A stretch of 64,000 nt of DNA from the NCBI GenBank assembly GCA_963663265.2, contig CAXXXM010000001.1, positions 992,001 to 1,056,000 of the forward strand, written 5' to 3'. A model generated the notes under the pieces. That model made no database searches. It had not been told where the DNA came from and worked only from the letters and a program-made list of their open reading frames with translations. Shown piece by piece: positions 18,687 through 27,769 of the stretch. Origin of the DNA: JAEXOD01 sp963663265. Its GTDB lineage: Bacteria > Bacteroidota > Ignavibacteria > Ignavibacteriales > Melioribacteraceae. The translations under genes were made by a program, and so were the position numbers. Every line of letters starts with the position of its first letter. Positions within the stretch are counted from its first letter, which is position 1.

Positions 18687-20501
18687 TTATTTTTTGTAGT
18701 TCAAACCGAATCCAAATTCAAATAATGGAGAGTAATCTTTATCACCAACATTTATTGGAATTTGATTCATGCATTTTGGCCAAGAAACAGGTAATTTACC
18801 GGTTGGATTATAATCGCCAAAAATAACGTCAGTAACACCTTCACCTTCAGTACCTGGCAAAAATGCTGCTACAAAAGCATTACATTTTTCTATTACGTCA
18901 GTAATAATAATAGGTCTTCCGCTATATAAAATAACTACAAATGGAATTCCTTGTTTTTTAACATTTTCAATTGCTGCTATATCAGTAGGATTTAAAGATA
19001 AATCAGTAGTATCACCAAACATTTCTGCATAAGGTTTTTCAGAAGCAACAATAATAGCAAATTCAGAACCTTCAGCACCAGTTCCATCTAAAGAGTAAGT
19101 AACTTTGGTATCTTTTGAAACTGTTTTTTTAACAGCTTGCAACAAGTTAGTACCACCTTTCATTACTTCACCTTCTTTACCTTGCCAGTCTATTGTCCAG
19201 CCGCCGCACTGTCTTCCTAAGTTATCAGCACCAGTACCACTAACATGTAATTTTTTAATGTTTTTTGATAAGGGGAGAGTACCATCATTTTTTAATAAAA
19301 CTAATGATTCTTTAACGCAATCACGTGCAACTTTTCTATGGTCAGCAGAACCTACTAATTCAGTAAGTTTTCTATCAGTATAAGGATTCCCGAATAAATT
19401 CATCGCAAATTTAATTCTTAAAATTCTTGTAACTGCGTCATCAATTCTTTCCATTGAAACTTTGCCTTCAGCAATAAGTTCTTTTAAGTCTTTAATAAAT
19501 TCAACATAGTTGTTAGGTTGATCCGGTCTATTAGGAATCATAACCATATCTAAACCAGCGTTAATTGATTGTTGAATGTCAGATTTGAAATCACCTGGTA
19601 ATTGATCAATTCCAGCCCAGTCAGAAACAACAAAACCATCAAAACCCAACTCTTTTTTTAATACATCGGTAATTAAATATGAGTGACCATGCATTTTATT
19701 ACCATTCCAACTGCTATAAGAAGCCATTACAGAACCTACGTTTGCTTCAATTGCAGCAATATAACCAGGTAAATGGATTTTACGGAGAGTAGGTAAGTCA
19801 ACTTCGGTATTCCCTTGGTCTTTACCATTTGTTGTTCCACCATCGCCAACATAATGTTTAGCACAAGCTAAAATAGAAGTAGGATCAGAGAAATCATTAG
19901 TCTGTAATCCTTCAACAGTAGCTTTTCCTAATTTAGATACTAATGCAGGGTCTTCACCAAAACTTTCGTAAGTTCTGCCCCATCTTTCATTTCTTCCTAC
20001 CGCAACACATGGAGCAAAAGCCCAGTCAACACCGGTTCCTGCAATTTCGAGAGCAATTATTCTTGAAGCATTTTTAATCAATTCAGGATTATTTGTTGCA
20101 CCTAAACCAATATTATGAGGGAAAACAACGGCACCATCTATATTATTATTGCCATGAACAGCATCAATACCATAAATCATTGGTATTTTTAATCTTGTTT
20201 TTAGGGCATAGGATTGATACATGTCATAAGCATCAGCCCAACCTTTTGCACTAATATCTTTAGGATCCGAACCACCACCACTTAATACAGAACCTAAAAA
20301 ATATTTTTCCACATCAGCAGGATCAACTAAAGCATTCATATCTGCTTGAGTCATTTGACCCACTTTTTCATCAAGCGTCATTTTTGAAAGCAAATCTTTT
20401 ACTTTTTTCTCGATTTCATCCTGTTTAATTTGAGCAGAAAGAGAAATAGAAGAGATTAAAAGGAATAAAAATATTTGTTTAAATATTCTTTGTTTTGTCA
20501 T
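18687..20501 (-). CDS. Glycoside hydrolase family 3 exo-beta-1,3/1,4-glucanase-like (two-domain)
   Basis: This 604-residue protein has a signal peptide (LFLLISSISLSAQ). It is a GH3 of the shorter two-domain, plant/ExoP exoglucanase type: VEKYFLGSVLSGGGS, GIDAVHGNNN, VGRNERWGRTYESFGEDP, AKHYVGDGGTTNGKDQGN, nucleophile D294 in GFVVSDWAGIDQLPG. The alpha/beta domain ends in SWPKCMNQIPINVGDKDYSP without a fibronectin-III domain. Such enzymes remove glucose from beta-1,3 and beta-1,4 glucans and their oligomers, which fits the lichenase on the other arm of the locus. Spacing is 13 bp to the following GH3 gene. Confidence 0.88.
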   Translation of the reverse strand: MTKQRIFKQIFLFLLISSISLSAQIKQDEIEKKVKDLLSKMTLDEKVGQMTQADMNALVDPADVEKYFLGSVLSGGGSDPKDISAKGWADAYDMYQSYALKTRLKIPMIYGIDAVHGNNNIDGAVVFPHNIGLGATNNPELIKNASRIIALEIAGTGVDWAFAPCVAVGRNERWGRTYESFGEDPALVSKLGKATVEGLQTNDFSDPTSILACAKHYVGDGGTTNGKDQGNTEVDLPTLRKIHLPGYIAAIEANVGSVMASYSSWNGNKMHGHSYLITDVLKKELGFDGFVVSDWAGIDQLPGDFKSDIQQSINAGLDMVMIPNRPDQPNNYVEFIKDLKELIAEGKVSMERIDDAVTRILRIKFAMNLFGNPYTDRKLTELVGSADHRKVARDCVKESLVLLKNDGTLPLSKNIKKLHVSGTGADNLGRQCGGWTIDWQGKEGEVMKGGTNLLQAVKKTVSKDTKVTYSLDGTGAEGSEFAIIVASEKPYAEMFGDTTDLSLNPTDIAAIENVKKQGIPFVVILYSGRPIIITDVIEKCNAFVAAFLPGTEGEGVTDVIFGDYNPTGKLPVSWPKCMNQIPINVGDKDYSPLFEFGFGLNYKK

Positions 20502-20523
20502 TGTATACCTATATTTTATTAAT

Positions 20524-21483
20524 TTATTTAGTAAGTTCGTTCCATATTAACGCTGCTGAACCCAATACAGCAATGTTTTTATCTAATAAACCACTTGGTA
20601 AAACTTTAACCTTGTTTTTAAATGTGACAAACAAATTATCTTCAAGATGTTTTTTAATCGGTTTTAATAACAAATCACCGCATTTTGCAATTCCGCCAAA
20701 CACAATAATGGCTTCGGGCGAAGTATAAGCAACAGCATCTGCTAATTGAATACCTAAAATTTTAGCAGTTTGTTCAACAGTTTCCAAAGCGACTTTATCA
20801 CCTTTTATAGCTTCATCAGTAATAATTTTAGGAGTTAACTCGTCAAAAGAGTAAGCGGATAATGAACTATTTTGATTAGTATTACATAAAATTTCGAAAG
20901 CAGTTCTTTTAATTCCACTTGCAGAAGTGTATGCTTCTAAACATCCCTTTTTGCCACAACCACAACTTCTACCACCCGGATATACAACAGTATGACCAAA
21001 TTCACCGGCAAAACCATCATGCCCATAGATTAATTCACCATTTGCTACAATACCACTTCCTACACCGGTACCTAACGTAATTACAAAAAAGTTTTTCATA
21101 CCTTTGGCAGCACCAAAAACCATTTCTCCAATTGCTGCTGCATTTGCATCGTTTGTAATAACAGTTGGAATATCAATATATGAGCGTACTAATTCAACAA
21201 TATTAACAAACCCCCAATTTAAATTAGGGGGTTGTTCAACAGTACCTTTGTAATAGTTTGCATTGGGGGCACCAATTCCAATACCAATAAGGGAGTAATA
21301 TGTTGAGAGTGGGGTAAACTTGCTTTTAATTTCGTTTAATAATCTCTCAAAAAATACTTTGCTATCTTCTTGTGCATTTGTTGGAATAGAATATTCGGCA
21401 ATACAATTTCCTTCTTTATCAACAAAGCCAAAGGCAGTATTTGTACCGCCAACATCAATACCAACAACTAAGTTATTTGTCAT
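20524..21483 (-). CDS. ROK-family sugar kinase, probable glucokinase
   Basis: The 319-residue protein has the ROK ATP-phosphate motif (GIDVGGTNTAFGFVD), the sugar-site NDANAAAIGE, GTGVGSGIVANGELIYG, the EFGH motif, and the zinc-binding CGCGKKGCLEAY. It lacks an N-terminal winged helix, so it is a kinase and not a ROK repressor. Glucose is the likely substrate, made by the GH3 enzymes and imported by the adjacent symporter. It begins 2 bp after the transporter gene, and 22 bp separate it from the first GH3 gene. It is cytoplasmic. The specificity call is inferred from context. Confidence 0.9.
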   Translation of the reverse strand: MTNNLVVGIDVGGTNTAFGFVDKEGNCIAEYSIPTNAQEDSKVFFERLLNEIKSKFTPLSTYYSLIGIGIGAPNANYYKGTVEQPPNLNWGFVNIVELVRSYIDIPTVITNDANAAAIGEMVFGAAKGMKNFFVITLGTGVGSGIVANGELIYGHDGFAGEFGHTVVYPGGRSCGCGKKGCLEAYTSASGIKRTAFEILCNTNQNSSLSAYSFDELTPKIITDEAIKGDKVALETVEQTAKILGIQLADAVAYTSPEAIIVFGGIAKCGDLLLKPIKKHLEDNLFVTFKNKVKVLPSGLLDKNIAVLGSAALIWNELTK

Positions 21484-21485
21484 TT

Positions 21486-22808
21486 TTATAATCCTTTTTT
21501 TACAACTGGAACATGTCCTTTAAATCCATAATAAGCTATAAATAAATAGCAAATTACAGGTAGAATAAATGCATGGTGTAAACCAATTGAAGAATCAGCT
21601 ATTGTTCCTTGTAAAATAGGAATTATTGCACCACCAACAATACCGGTAATTAAAATTCCAGAACCCTGTGAAGTGTGTTTACCTAATCCGGCAACACCAA
21701 GACTAAAGATAGTAGGGAACATAATTGAATTGAAAAGACCGATAGCTAAAATTGACCACATTGCAACACTTCCACTTGTAGCCATTGTAACAATTAATAA
21801 TACAACAGCAACCAAAGCATTAAATCCTAACATTGTGCCTGGTTTTATAACTCTTTGAATTGCAGAACCTAAAAATCTACCAACCATTGCACCACCCCAA
21901 TAAAAAGAGACTAATTTACCAGCATCAGCTTCTTTAAGTCCACCAATTTCTTTTAAGCCTAAATAGTTTACTAAAAAGCTGCCAATAGCAACTTCGGCAC
22001 CAACATAAACAAATATAGATATTGCACCTAAAACTACATGTCTGTATGACCAAGCAGAATTAAATAAATGATCTAAATTTGAATCAGAAGTATCTACACT
22101 TGATTCAGTTGAATCATTAAACTCAGGAAGTTTAATGTAAGCAAAAATTGCTGCTATAATAAATAAAGCTGCTGCTAATCCTAAGTAAGGAACTTGAACA
22201 GCACTTGCCTCTGCTAATTGATATGCAGATAGATCGGCAGGAGATAATTTCGCAATTTCTTCAGTAGATTTTACTACAACTGATAAAATTAACAACGACC
22301 CAAAATAAGGAGCTATTGTTGTACCTAATGAATTAAATGCTTGAGTTAAATTTAATCTGCTTGATGCGGTTTCCGGCTTGCCAAGAATTGTTACATAAGG
22401 ATTTGCTGCAACCTGTAATAATGTAATTCCTGATGCCATAATAAACAAGGCTGTTAAGAAAAATGGATAAGAACGAAATGCTGCCGATGGATAGAAGAAT
22501 AAACACCCTATACCAGCTATTATCAATCCAATAACTATTCCTTTTTTATAACCAAACTTCTTTACTAACCAACCAGAAGGCATTGAACAGATAAAATACG
22601 CTGTAAAAAATACAAACTGAATTAACATCGATTCAGTATAACTTAAATTAAAAACGTTTTTTAAATGTGGAATGAGTATATCATTTAAACATGTTAAAAA
22701 ACCCCACATAAAAAATAATGATGTTAAAGCTGTCAGCGGGAAGGTGTAATTTGTTTCAGTACCGCTGTTTTTAACAGAATTGGTATTTAAACCACTTGAA
22801 ATAGGCAT
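21486..22808 (-). CDS. MFS sugar:H+ symporter, FucP/GlcP family
   Basis: From the ATG at 22808 the protein has 440 residues and 12 predicted membrane helices. FFMWGFLTCLNDILIPHLK in the first helix and QVAANPYVTILG in the fifth are typical of the fucose/glucose/galactose permease family. The longest frame starts at 22871, but an AGGAG ribosome site lies 7 bp before the inner ATG (MPISSGLN) and none precedes the outer start, so 22808 is preferred. It is the first gene of the glucan operon and is followed directly by a ROK kinase, so glucose or a small gluco-oligosaccharide is the likely cargo. Confidence 0.88.
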   Translation of the reverse strand: MPISSGLNTNSVKNSGTETNYTFPLTALTSLFFMWGFLTCLNDILIPHLKNVFNLSYTESMLIQFVFFTAYFICSMPSGWLVKKFGYKKGIVIGLIIAGIGCLFFYPSAAFRSYPFFLTALFIMASGITLLQVAANPYVTILGKPETASSRLNLTQAFNSLGTTIAPYFGSLLILSVVVKSTEEIAKLSPADLSAYQLAEASAVQVPYLGLAAALFIIAAIFAYIKLPEFNDSTESSVDTSDSNLDHLFNSAWSYRHVVLGAISIFVYVGAEVAIGSFLVNYLGLKEIGGLKEADAGKLVSFYWGGAMVGRFLGSAIQRVIKPGTMLGFNALVAVVLLIVTMATSGSVAMWSILAIGLFNSIMFPTIFSLGVAGLGKHTSQGSGILITGIVGGAIIPILQGTIADSSIGLHHAFILPVICYLFIAYYGFKGHVPVVKKGL

Positions 22809-23177
22809 ATTGCACTCCTGTTTTGTATATCTTATCCAAAAATATTTAAATAAATCATACCTTGACATCAAATATTATGCCTTAGGTTATTTAGTGCCAA
22901 ATATTGGATGTAGGGATTATACTTAAATGAATTTATTATTGATTTTATCAATTTAATAAGATGAACTTATTATTTTGATAACTAATTATTACAATGTTTC
23001 ATAAACTAAATATTATCAAATAATTTTGTGAAAATATTTTTATGCTTAAAAAAAAGTATTTATTTTTTACGAAATTACCTCTTTTTTTAAAAAAAACCAC
23101 CATTTGAAATTTTGGGTATGCAATTAATAATCAAAATTTTTATATATTAAAAAAAGAAAAAATATTACGATTTGAAA
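22809..23177. promoter_or_regulatory. Divergent control region between the glucan operon and the sensor cassette
   Basis: This very AT-rich gap of about 370 bp holds several repeat-type elements: ATTGAT-TTT-ATCAAT at 22938-22952, TTATTATTTTGATAA at 22967-22981 (exactly the reverse complement of 27621-27635), TATTATCAAATAATTTTG at 23011-23028 and TTAATAATCAAAATTTT at 23124-23140 (also at 13784). A perfect sigma-54 -24 half (TTGGCAC, minus strand, 22894-22900) has no matching -12 half. No clear housekeeping promoter could be assigned. Confidence 0.45.
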
Positions 23178-24488
23178 ATGAAATCTGAAAAGATTGCTTA
23201 TGTGATAGCAAGTATAATTGTTATTACTTTAATAATATTATTAAGTTTTATTCTTACTACGTCTTTTTCTAATCAGAACGATTATGATTCTGTTAAAAAA
23301 ATATACTTTGTTGATAATATATCTAATGCTCAACAGCGGGTTATTAATAGATTTAATGAACTGAACAAAGGAAAAATTGAAGTGGTTGGAATAAATATTC
23401 CTTTTGAAAAATTTAGTACAAATGAAAGAAAGGAATTATTAGCTCGTTTTTTAAGGAGTAAAAGCGACTTGATTGATATAATATCTATCGATCAAATCTG
23501 GACAGCAAGATTTGCCAAATGGGCTGTTCCATTAAACAACCAATTTGAAAAGCTGATAAAAAATGAAATTATTAATCCGGTATTAAGCTCGTGCATTTAT
23601 GACTCTAATTTAGTTGCAATGCCATTTTATGTTGATATTTCAGTTATGTACTATAGAGAGGATTTAATTGATAATTTGGAAAATCCCAATCAAATCAAGT
23701 ACAAACTAAAAAATTCGATTACATGGGAAGATTTTATCGATTTGGCAAAAAAGTATGATAATAAAACTCCTTTTTTTACATTTACGGCTGCTGATTATGA
23801 AGGGTTGATATGTATTTATACTGAACTTCTTTCCATGTATGGTAAATCATTAATTGTTGATGACTCATTAACAATAAACTCACCTGAAGCCGAAAAAACC
23901 TTGCAGTTTTTAGTGGATTTAATTCATAAGTATAAAATTTCTCCTTTAGATGTTCTTTCTTTTAAAGAAAATAGAAGTTATGACTTTTATGTAAATAATA
24001 ATGGGTTGTTTTTAAGGGCATGGCCCGGATTTGATTCTGAAATTAAAAAATATAAGAATATAGATTCAAATGCCATATTTGTTAAAGTTCCAAATCCGCA
24101 TTTTCAAGGGAAACCTTTAAAATCGATTTTTGGTGGTTGGAATCTTATCATTTCAAAATATTCAAAACGAATTCCAGAATCAGAAAAGTTTTTAGAATAT
24201 ATTTTAAGCAATGAAGCCCAAAAAATCATGTATGAAGAAGGAAAAGTCCTTCCTGTAAATAAGGATATTTACAATGATTCTTTATATGTAAAGCTGCATC
24301 CGGATTTATTATTTTATAAAGAATTGATAAAAAATGGTGTGTTTAGAAGTCATCATCCTAATTACACACATATTACAGACTTACTATCTTATTATCTAAA
24401 TATGGCTTTAGAACAAAGAATGACAGTAAAAGAAGCATTAACCCGTGCAAAAAGAAAGATATCAACAAAGAGTATTCTGATAAAATGA
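23178..24488 (+). CDS. Membrane-anchored extracellular solute-binding protein (family 1, sugar type), likely sensor subunit
   Basis: The protein has 436 residues from the ATG at 23178; the frame also opens at a TTG 6 bp earlier. Residues 6-28 are a hydrophobic helix (IAYVIASIIVITLIILLSFI) with no clear cleavage site, so it may stay anchored. The remainder is an ABC-type sugar-binding fold: DIISIDQIWTARFAKWAVPL, VAMPFYVDISVMYYREDL, TWEDFIDLAKKY, GLFLRAWPGFDSEI, SIFGGWNLIISKYSK and YILSNEAQKIMYEEG. No ABC permease or ATPase gene is nearby. Instead it overlaps a histidine kinase gene by 4 bp (ATGA). The likely role is to bind an oligosaccharide outside the cytoplasm and inform the kinase. The fold is well supported; the sensing role is inferred. 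Confidence 0.75.
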   Translation: MKSEKIAYVIASIIVITLIILLSFILTTSFSNQNDYDSVKKIYFVDNISNAQQRVINRFNELNKGKIEVVGINIPFEKFSTNERKELLARFLRSKSDLIDIISIDQIWTARFAKWAVPLNNQFEKLIKNEIINPVLSSCIYDSNLVAMPFYVDISVMYYREDLIDNLENPNQIKYKLKNSITWEDFIDLAKKYDNKTPFFTFTAADYEGLICIYTELLSMYGKSLIVDDSLTINSPEAEKTLQFLVDLIHKYKISPLDVLSFKENRSYDFYVNNNGLFLRAWPGFDSEIKKYKNIDSNAIFVKVPNPHFQGKPLKSIFGGWNLIISKYSKRIPESEKFLEYILSNEAQKIMYEEGKVLPVNKDIYNDSLYVKLHPDLLFYKELIKNGVFRSHHPNYTHITDLLSYYLNMALEQRMTVKEALTRAKRKISTKSILIK

Positions 24489-25984
24489 CAAATAAAAGTT
24501 TAATTGAAAAGGTAAAAGAATACCACTTTGAATTTAAGCATTTAACATTGCTCTTTATGGTGTTGTTTGCTTTCCAAATAATTATCTCTGTTATTAATAA
24601 AGTTTCAATTAAAAGTTTTTTGGATAATACTCAAGAGTTATATCAAAAAGATTCTGCCGAGAGACTTGCAAATGTAACTACAACTTCGCTTGAACTCCTT
24701 CTTGAAACGTTAAATCCAAAAGATAAACTTTTTGATGATGAAGTTGCAAGAATAGTTCAATCGTTTGACATTATTTTTAGTCAACAAATTCTGCAACATA
24801 ATGTGCAAGAGTTATGTATTTTAGTCAATAAAGATGATTCAATATATGCTATTGATGATGGAAGAAATTTATATGCATATCTTTTTAATGATAACTTTAA
24901 CCCTGCAAAAAGTGTAGACAGTCATAAGTATGCAATAAATTTATATCAAAAATATTATCAAGAACTTATTAAAACAGAACAAGTTATAACATTTACACCG
25001 AATAAAGAGGCAATACATATTTTTGTCCCGTTTATTATACGAGGGGAGTACGTTGGAGCTTTGTATATGAAAAACACACCTGATTTTTCATTTATTACCA
25101 ATGAAGTTATCGCAAATCTTGATGAAACATCTGTTATATACATGTCAATTATTATACTTGGAATACTTGCAATGTACTTTATTTCTTCTTATACTGTTAA
25201 AGAAAGAGATGAGGCTCAAAAACGACTTTTAGATGAACATGAAGCTAACTTAAAAAAAGAAATAAATTATTCAAAAGAATTGATGTTTACTAATAGAATT
25301 TATCATACTCATCATAAAGCGGAAAAAGTGATGGGTTTTATTAAGGAAGATTTAAGAATTTTATCACCTGATAATATTAATGATATTAAATATCGAGTTA
25401 CAAAGTATTCTAATTTTATTTCAAGAGTAATTTATGACATGAAATGGTTTGATCCTCCTATCCAAACTATACGTAACCCTATATTTAGAACTAACATAAA
25501 CGATATAATTAAATTTATTGTTAACAATATCTTCTATCGTATTACAAAACAATCAAATTCGTTTGAAATAATACTCGATTTAGATGAAAAAGAGCCCATT
25601 GTTCAAGTAAATGAGTTTGTTGTATGGGAGATTATTGAACCACTAATTCAGAATAGTATTGAACATGGAGGCGAGAATCATTTAATTGTTGATGTTTCAA
25701 CAAAAATGACGGATAAATATACTTACATTATAATTAAAGATAATGGCTTGGGTATAAAACCCGAATTACTTGAATTAAATAAAAGTGGGATAAAGAAACT
25801 ATTTGAAGAAAACATCTCAACCAAATTGAGAGATAATAGAAATGTTGGTTATGGATGTTATATTGCATATACAATTTGTAAACGATGCGGGTGGTATGTT
25901 GATGCCGAAAATTTAATAAATGGTGGTTGTAAATTCACAATCACTATACAACGTAATAATAATGGAGCACAATTAAATGTTTAA
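24485..25984 (+). CDS. Sensor histidine kinase with large extracytoplasmic domain
   Basis: At 499 residues, one membrane helix lies at about 17-37 (LTLLFMVLFAFQIIISVI) and another at about 218-238 (MSIIILGILAMYFISSYTV), framing a 180-residue outer domain of Cache-like appearance. A coiled segment (RDEAQKRLLDEHEANLKKEI) leads to a His-rich helix, RIYHTHHKAEKVMG, the probable phospho-acceptor region though not a textbook H-box. The ATPase domain is clear: N-box PLIQNSIEHGG, G1 IIKDNGLGIKPE and G2 NVGYGCYIAYTICKRCGW. The gene overlaps the binding-protein gene by 4 bp and the response regulator by 8 bp, so the three should be made together. Confidence 0.85.
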   Translation: MTNKSLIEKVKEYHFEFKHLTLLFMVLFAFQIIISVINKVSIKSFLDNTQELYQKDSAERLANVTTTSLELLLETLNPKDKLFDDEVARIVQSFDIIFSQQILQHNVQELCILVNKDDSIYAIDDGRNLYAYLFNDNFNPAKSVDSHKYAINLYQKYYQELIKTEQVITFTPNKEAIHIFVPFIIRGEYVGALYMKNTPDFSFITNEVIANLDETSVIYMSIIILGILAMYFISSYTVKERDEAQKRLLDEHEANLKKEINYSKELMFTNRIYHTHHKAEKVMGFIKEDLRILSPDNINDIKYRVTKYSNFISRVIYDMKWFDPPIQTIRNPIFRTNINDIIKFIVNNIFYRITKQSNSFEIILDLDEKEPIVQVNEFVVWEIIEPLIQNSIEHGGENHLIVDVSTKMTDKYTYIIIKDNGLGIKPELLELNKSGIKKLFEENISTKLRDNRNVGYGCYIAYTICKRCGWYVDAENLINGGCKFTITIQRNNNGAQLNV

Positions 25985-27428
25985 TGATTTGATACATATT
26001 TTACTAATTGAAGATGAAGATTTTGATGTAAGAAGAGTTTATAATACAATTCAACCTTTTAACCAAAATATTATTATTAAAGATGTTGTTTCGGACGGTA
26101 AAGAAGCTCTTAATTTAATTAAGCATAATAAAGAAAATTATGATTTAATAATTATGGATTTTCAAATTGCCGGTGGTTTAATGGGGGACGCTTTAATTCA
26201 AAAAATCAAAGAAATTGATAATACTTTGCAAATAATTGTAATTACTAAAATGACTATCAATATTACCGATTATAATTTTGCAAATAAACTAAAACTTGCG
26301 GGTGCATTTTGGTATTGTACCAAATATCCCGGTGATATTGAAGATTATATTTACCAGCCAACTGATTTTATAATGAGTATTTTTAATGCATTTGAAAAAT
26401 GCAAATTGGAAAGGGAGTGGAATAAGTCAAATCAGAAAATACTGAGAGGAATTGAAGAAACTCTATACAAAAAAAGAATTATTGGCGATAGCGAATTAAT
26501 TACAAAACTTAAAGACGATATCAAAAAGTATGCTCTTTCTAATGTTAATGTGCTTATACGGGGTGCTTCTGGTACAGGAAAAGAATTAGTAGCAATAAAT
26601 TTACACTATAATAGTAATCGAAAGTTTGAAAATTTTATTCCAATAAACTGTGGAAGTCTACCTCATGACTTGATTGAAAGTGAATTATTTGGTTACGAGA
26701 AAGGTGCTTTTACTGGGGCAGATAAACGAAAACTCGGGTTATTTGAGATTGCCAATCAAGGAACTATTTTCTTAGATGAAATAACCGAACTCCCTTTGCC
26801 AGCACAAGTTAAGTTACTTCGTGTAATACAAGACGGGGAGATTGAAAAGATTGGGAGAACCGAAAAAATTAAGGTTAATGTAAGAATTATTGCTGCTACT
26901 AACAGAAATATTGAAGAGGAAGTAAAAGCTAAAAGATTTAGAGAAGACTTATATTATAGGCTTAATGTTGTACCATTACAAGTTCCAAAATTAAAGCGAA
27001 GAAGACAAGATATACCATTACTTATTGAGCATTTTATGCATGATATTGGTGCAGATATGAGTAGAGAAAAACCTCATATTGATGATGAAGCAATGGAAGT
27101 ATTAATGAATTATGAATGGCCCGGCAATGTTAGAGAGTTAATTAATGTTACACAAAGATTTTTCTTTATTGATGAAAAAGAGATAAATATTAAAAACGTT
27201 AAGTTAATTTTAGGGTTTGATTTAGAAACTTCACTTCAACAACCTGACGGTGAGTGTTTTATGTTTGGAAATGAAATTCTTCCTTTAACCCAAATGGAAA
27301 AGATATTTAGAGAAAAGTATTTTAAATATGTTAGAGAAAATTCAAGTTCTGATTCTGAAGCAGCTCAAAAACTTGGAATAGCTCCTCCAAACTATTATAG
27401 AATGGCTAAAGAACTGGGAATGAAATAA
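25977..27428 (+). CDS. Sigma-54-dependent response regulator, NtrC family
   Basis: This 483-residue regulator has three domains. The receiver domain (about 1-135) has acidic residues EDED and phospho-acceptor D61 in LIIMDFQ. The AAA+ domain has Walker A GASGTGKE, the sigma-54 contact loop GAFTGA at 243-248, Walker B TIFLDEITELP and the Arg-finger region RFREDLYYRLNVVPLQVP. The C-terminal Fis-type helix-turn-helix is NSSSDSEAAQKLGIAPPNYY. GAFTGA is diagnostic for activators that open sigma-54 polymerase. GGAG lies about 10 bp before the ATG, inside the kinase gene. A -24/-12 promoter begins 291 bp downstream, before the symporter gene, and is its probable target. Confidence 0.95.
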   Translation: MFNDLIHILLIEDEDFDVRRVYNTIQPFNQNIIIKDVVSDGKEALNLIKHNKENYDLIIMDFQIAGGLMGDALIQKIKEIDNTLQIIVITKMTINITDYNFANKLKLAGAFWYCTKYPGDIEDYIYQPTDFIMSIFNAFEKCKLEREWNKSNQKILRGIEETLYKKRIIGDSELITKLKDDIKKYALSNVNVLIRGASGTGKELVAINLHYNSNRKFENFIPINCGSLPHDLIESELFGYEKGAFTGADKRKLGLFEIANQGTIFLDEITELPLPAQVKLLRVIQDGEIEKIGRTEKIKVNVRIIAATNRNIEEEVKAKRFREDLYYRLNVVPLQVPKLKRRRQDIPLLIEHFMHDIGADMSREKPHIDDEAMEVLMNYEWPGNVRELINVTQRFFFIDEKEINIKNVKLILGFDLETSLQQPDGECFMFGNEILPLTQMEKIFREKYFKYVRENSSSDSEAAQKLGIAPPNYYRMAKELGMK

Positions 27429-27516
27429 TTATTAACTTATAAAATTATTGTTATAATTGTAACCTCCAAGATATATTTAGTATTTAATTTGTTTTGCAAC
27501 TATCTACTTATTATAA

Positions 27517-27635
27517 ATAATGTTTTGATAATTAGTCCATTTTATCGATTTATCACACTAAAACATCTTATGATTTTAATCAAGGCAATAATATTTGATT
27601 ATTATCTAAATAATAAAGTTTTATCAAAATAATAA
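27517..27635. promoter_or_regulatory. Candidate upstream activator sites for the sigma-54 regulator
   Basis: Between the regulator gene and the -24/-12 promoter lie TAATGTTTTGATAATTAG (27518-27535), an imperfect dyad ATTTGAT-TATT-ATCTAAAT (27593-27611) and TTATCAAAATAATAA (27621-27635). The last is repeated exactly, inverted, at 22967-22981. They lie about 85-200 bp before the promoter, the normal distance for enhancer-type sites. Nothing else is recognised in 27429-27719. Confidence 0.45.
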
Positions 27636-27719
27636 CCTTAGTTTATCTTTTTAATAACAAAACCCTCAAAAACTAACCCGAAAATATACTAAATCAAGTT
27701 TTAATTAGGTCATTTAGAG

Positions 27720-27736
27720 TTGGCATTATTTCTGCT
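27720..27736 (+). promoter_or_regulatory. Sigma-54 (-24/-12) promoter of the symporter operon
   Basis: TTGGCAT-TATTT-CTGCT has GG at 27722-27723 and GC at 27734-27735 with exactly 10 bases between, and differs from TTGGCAC-N5-TTGCT at two positions. The predicted start site is near 27747, so translation of the symporter must begin at the ATG at 27770 and not at an upstream TTG. Confidence 0.75.
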
Positions 27737-27769
27737 TGTTACTATTGTTTGTATTATAATGAGTATGAA

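Noticed and set aside
20524..21483. ROK-family repressor of the glucan operon
   Set aside because: There is no N-terminal helix-turn-helix; the protein begins directly with the ATP-binding motif.
22894..22900. Sigma-54 promoter for the minus-strand glycosidase operon
   Set aside because: The -24 half TTGGCAC is perfect, but ten bases on the sequence reads CC in place of GC (AACCT), and no other GG-N10-GC pair exists in the gap. It is only a half-site.
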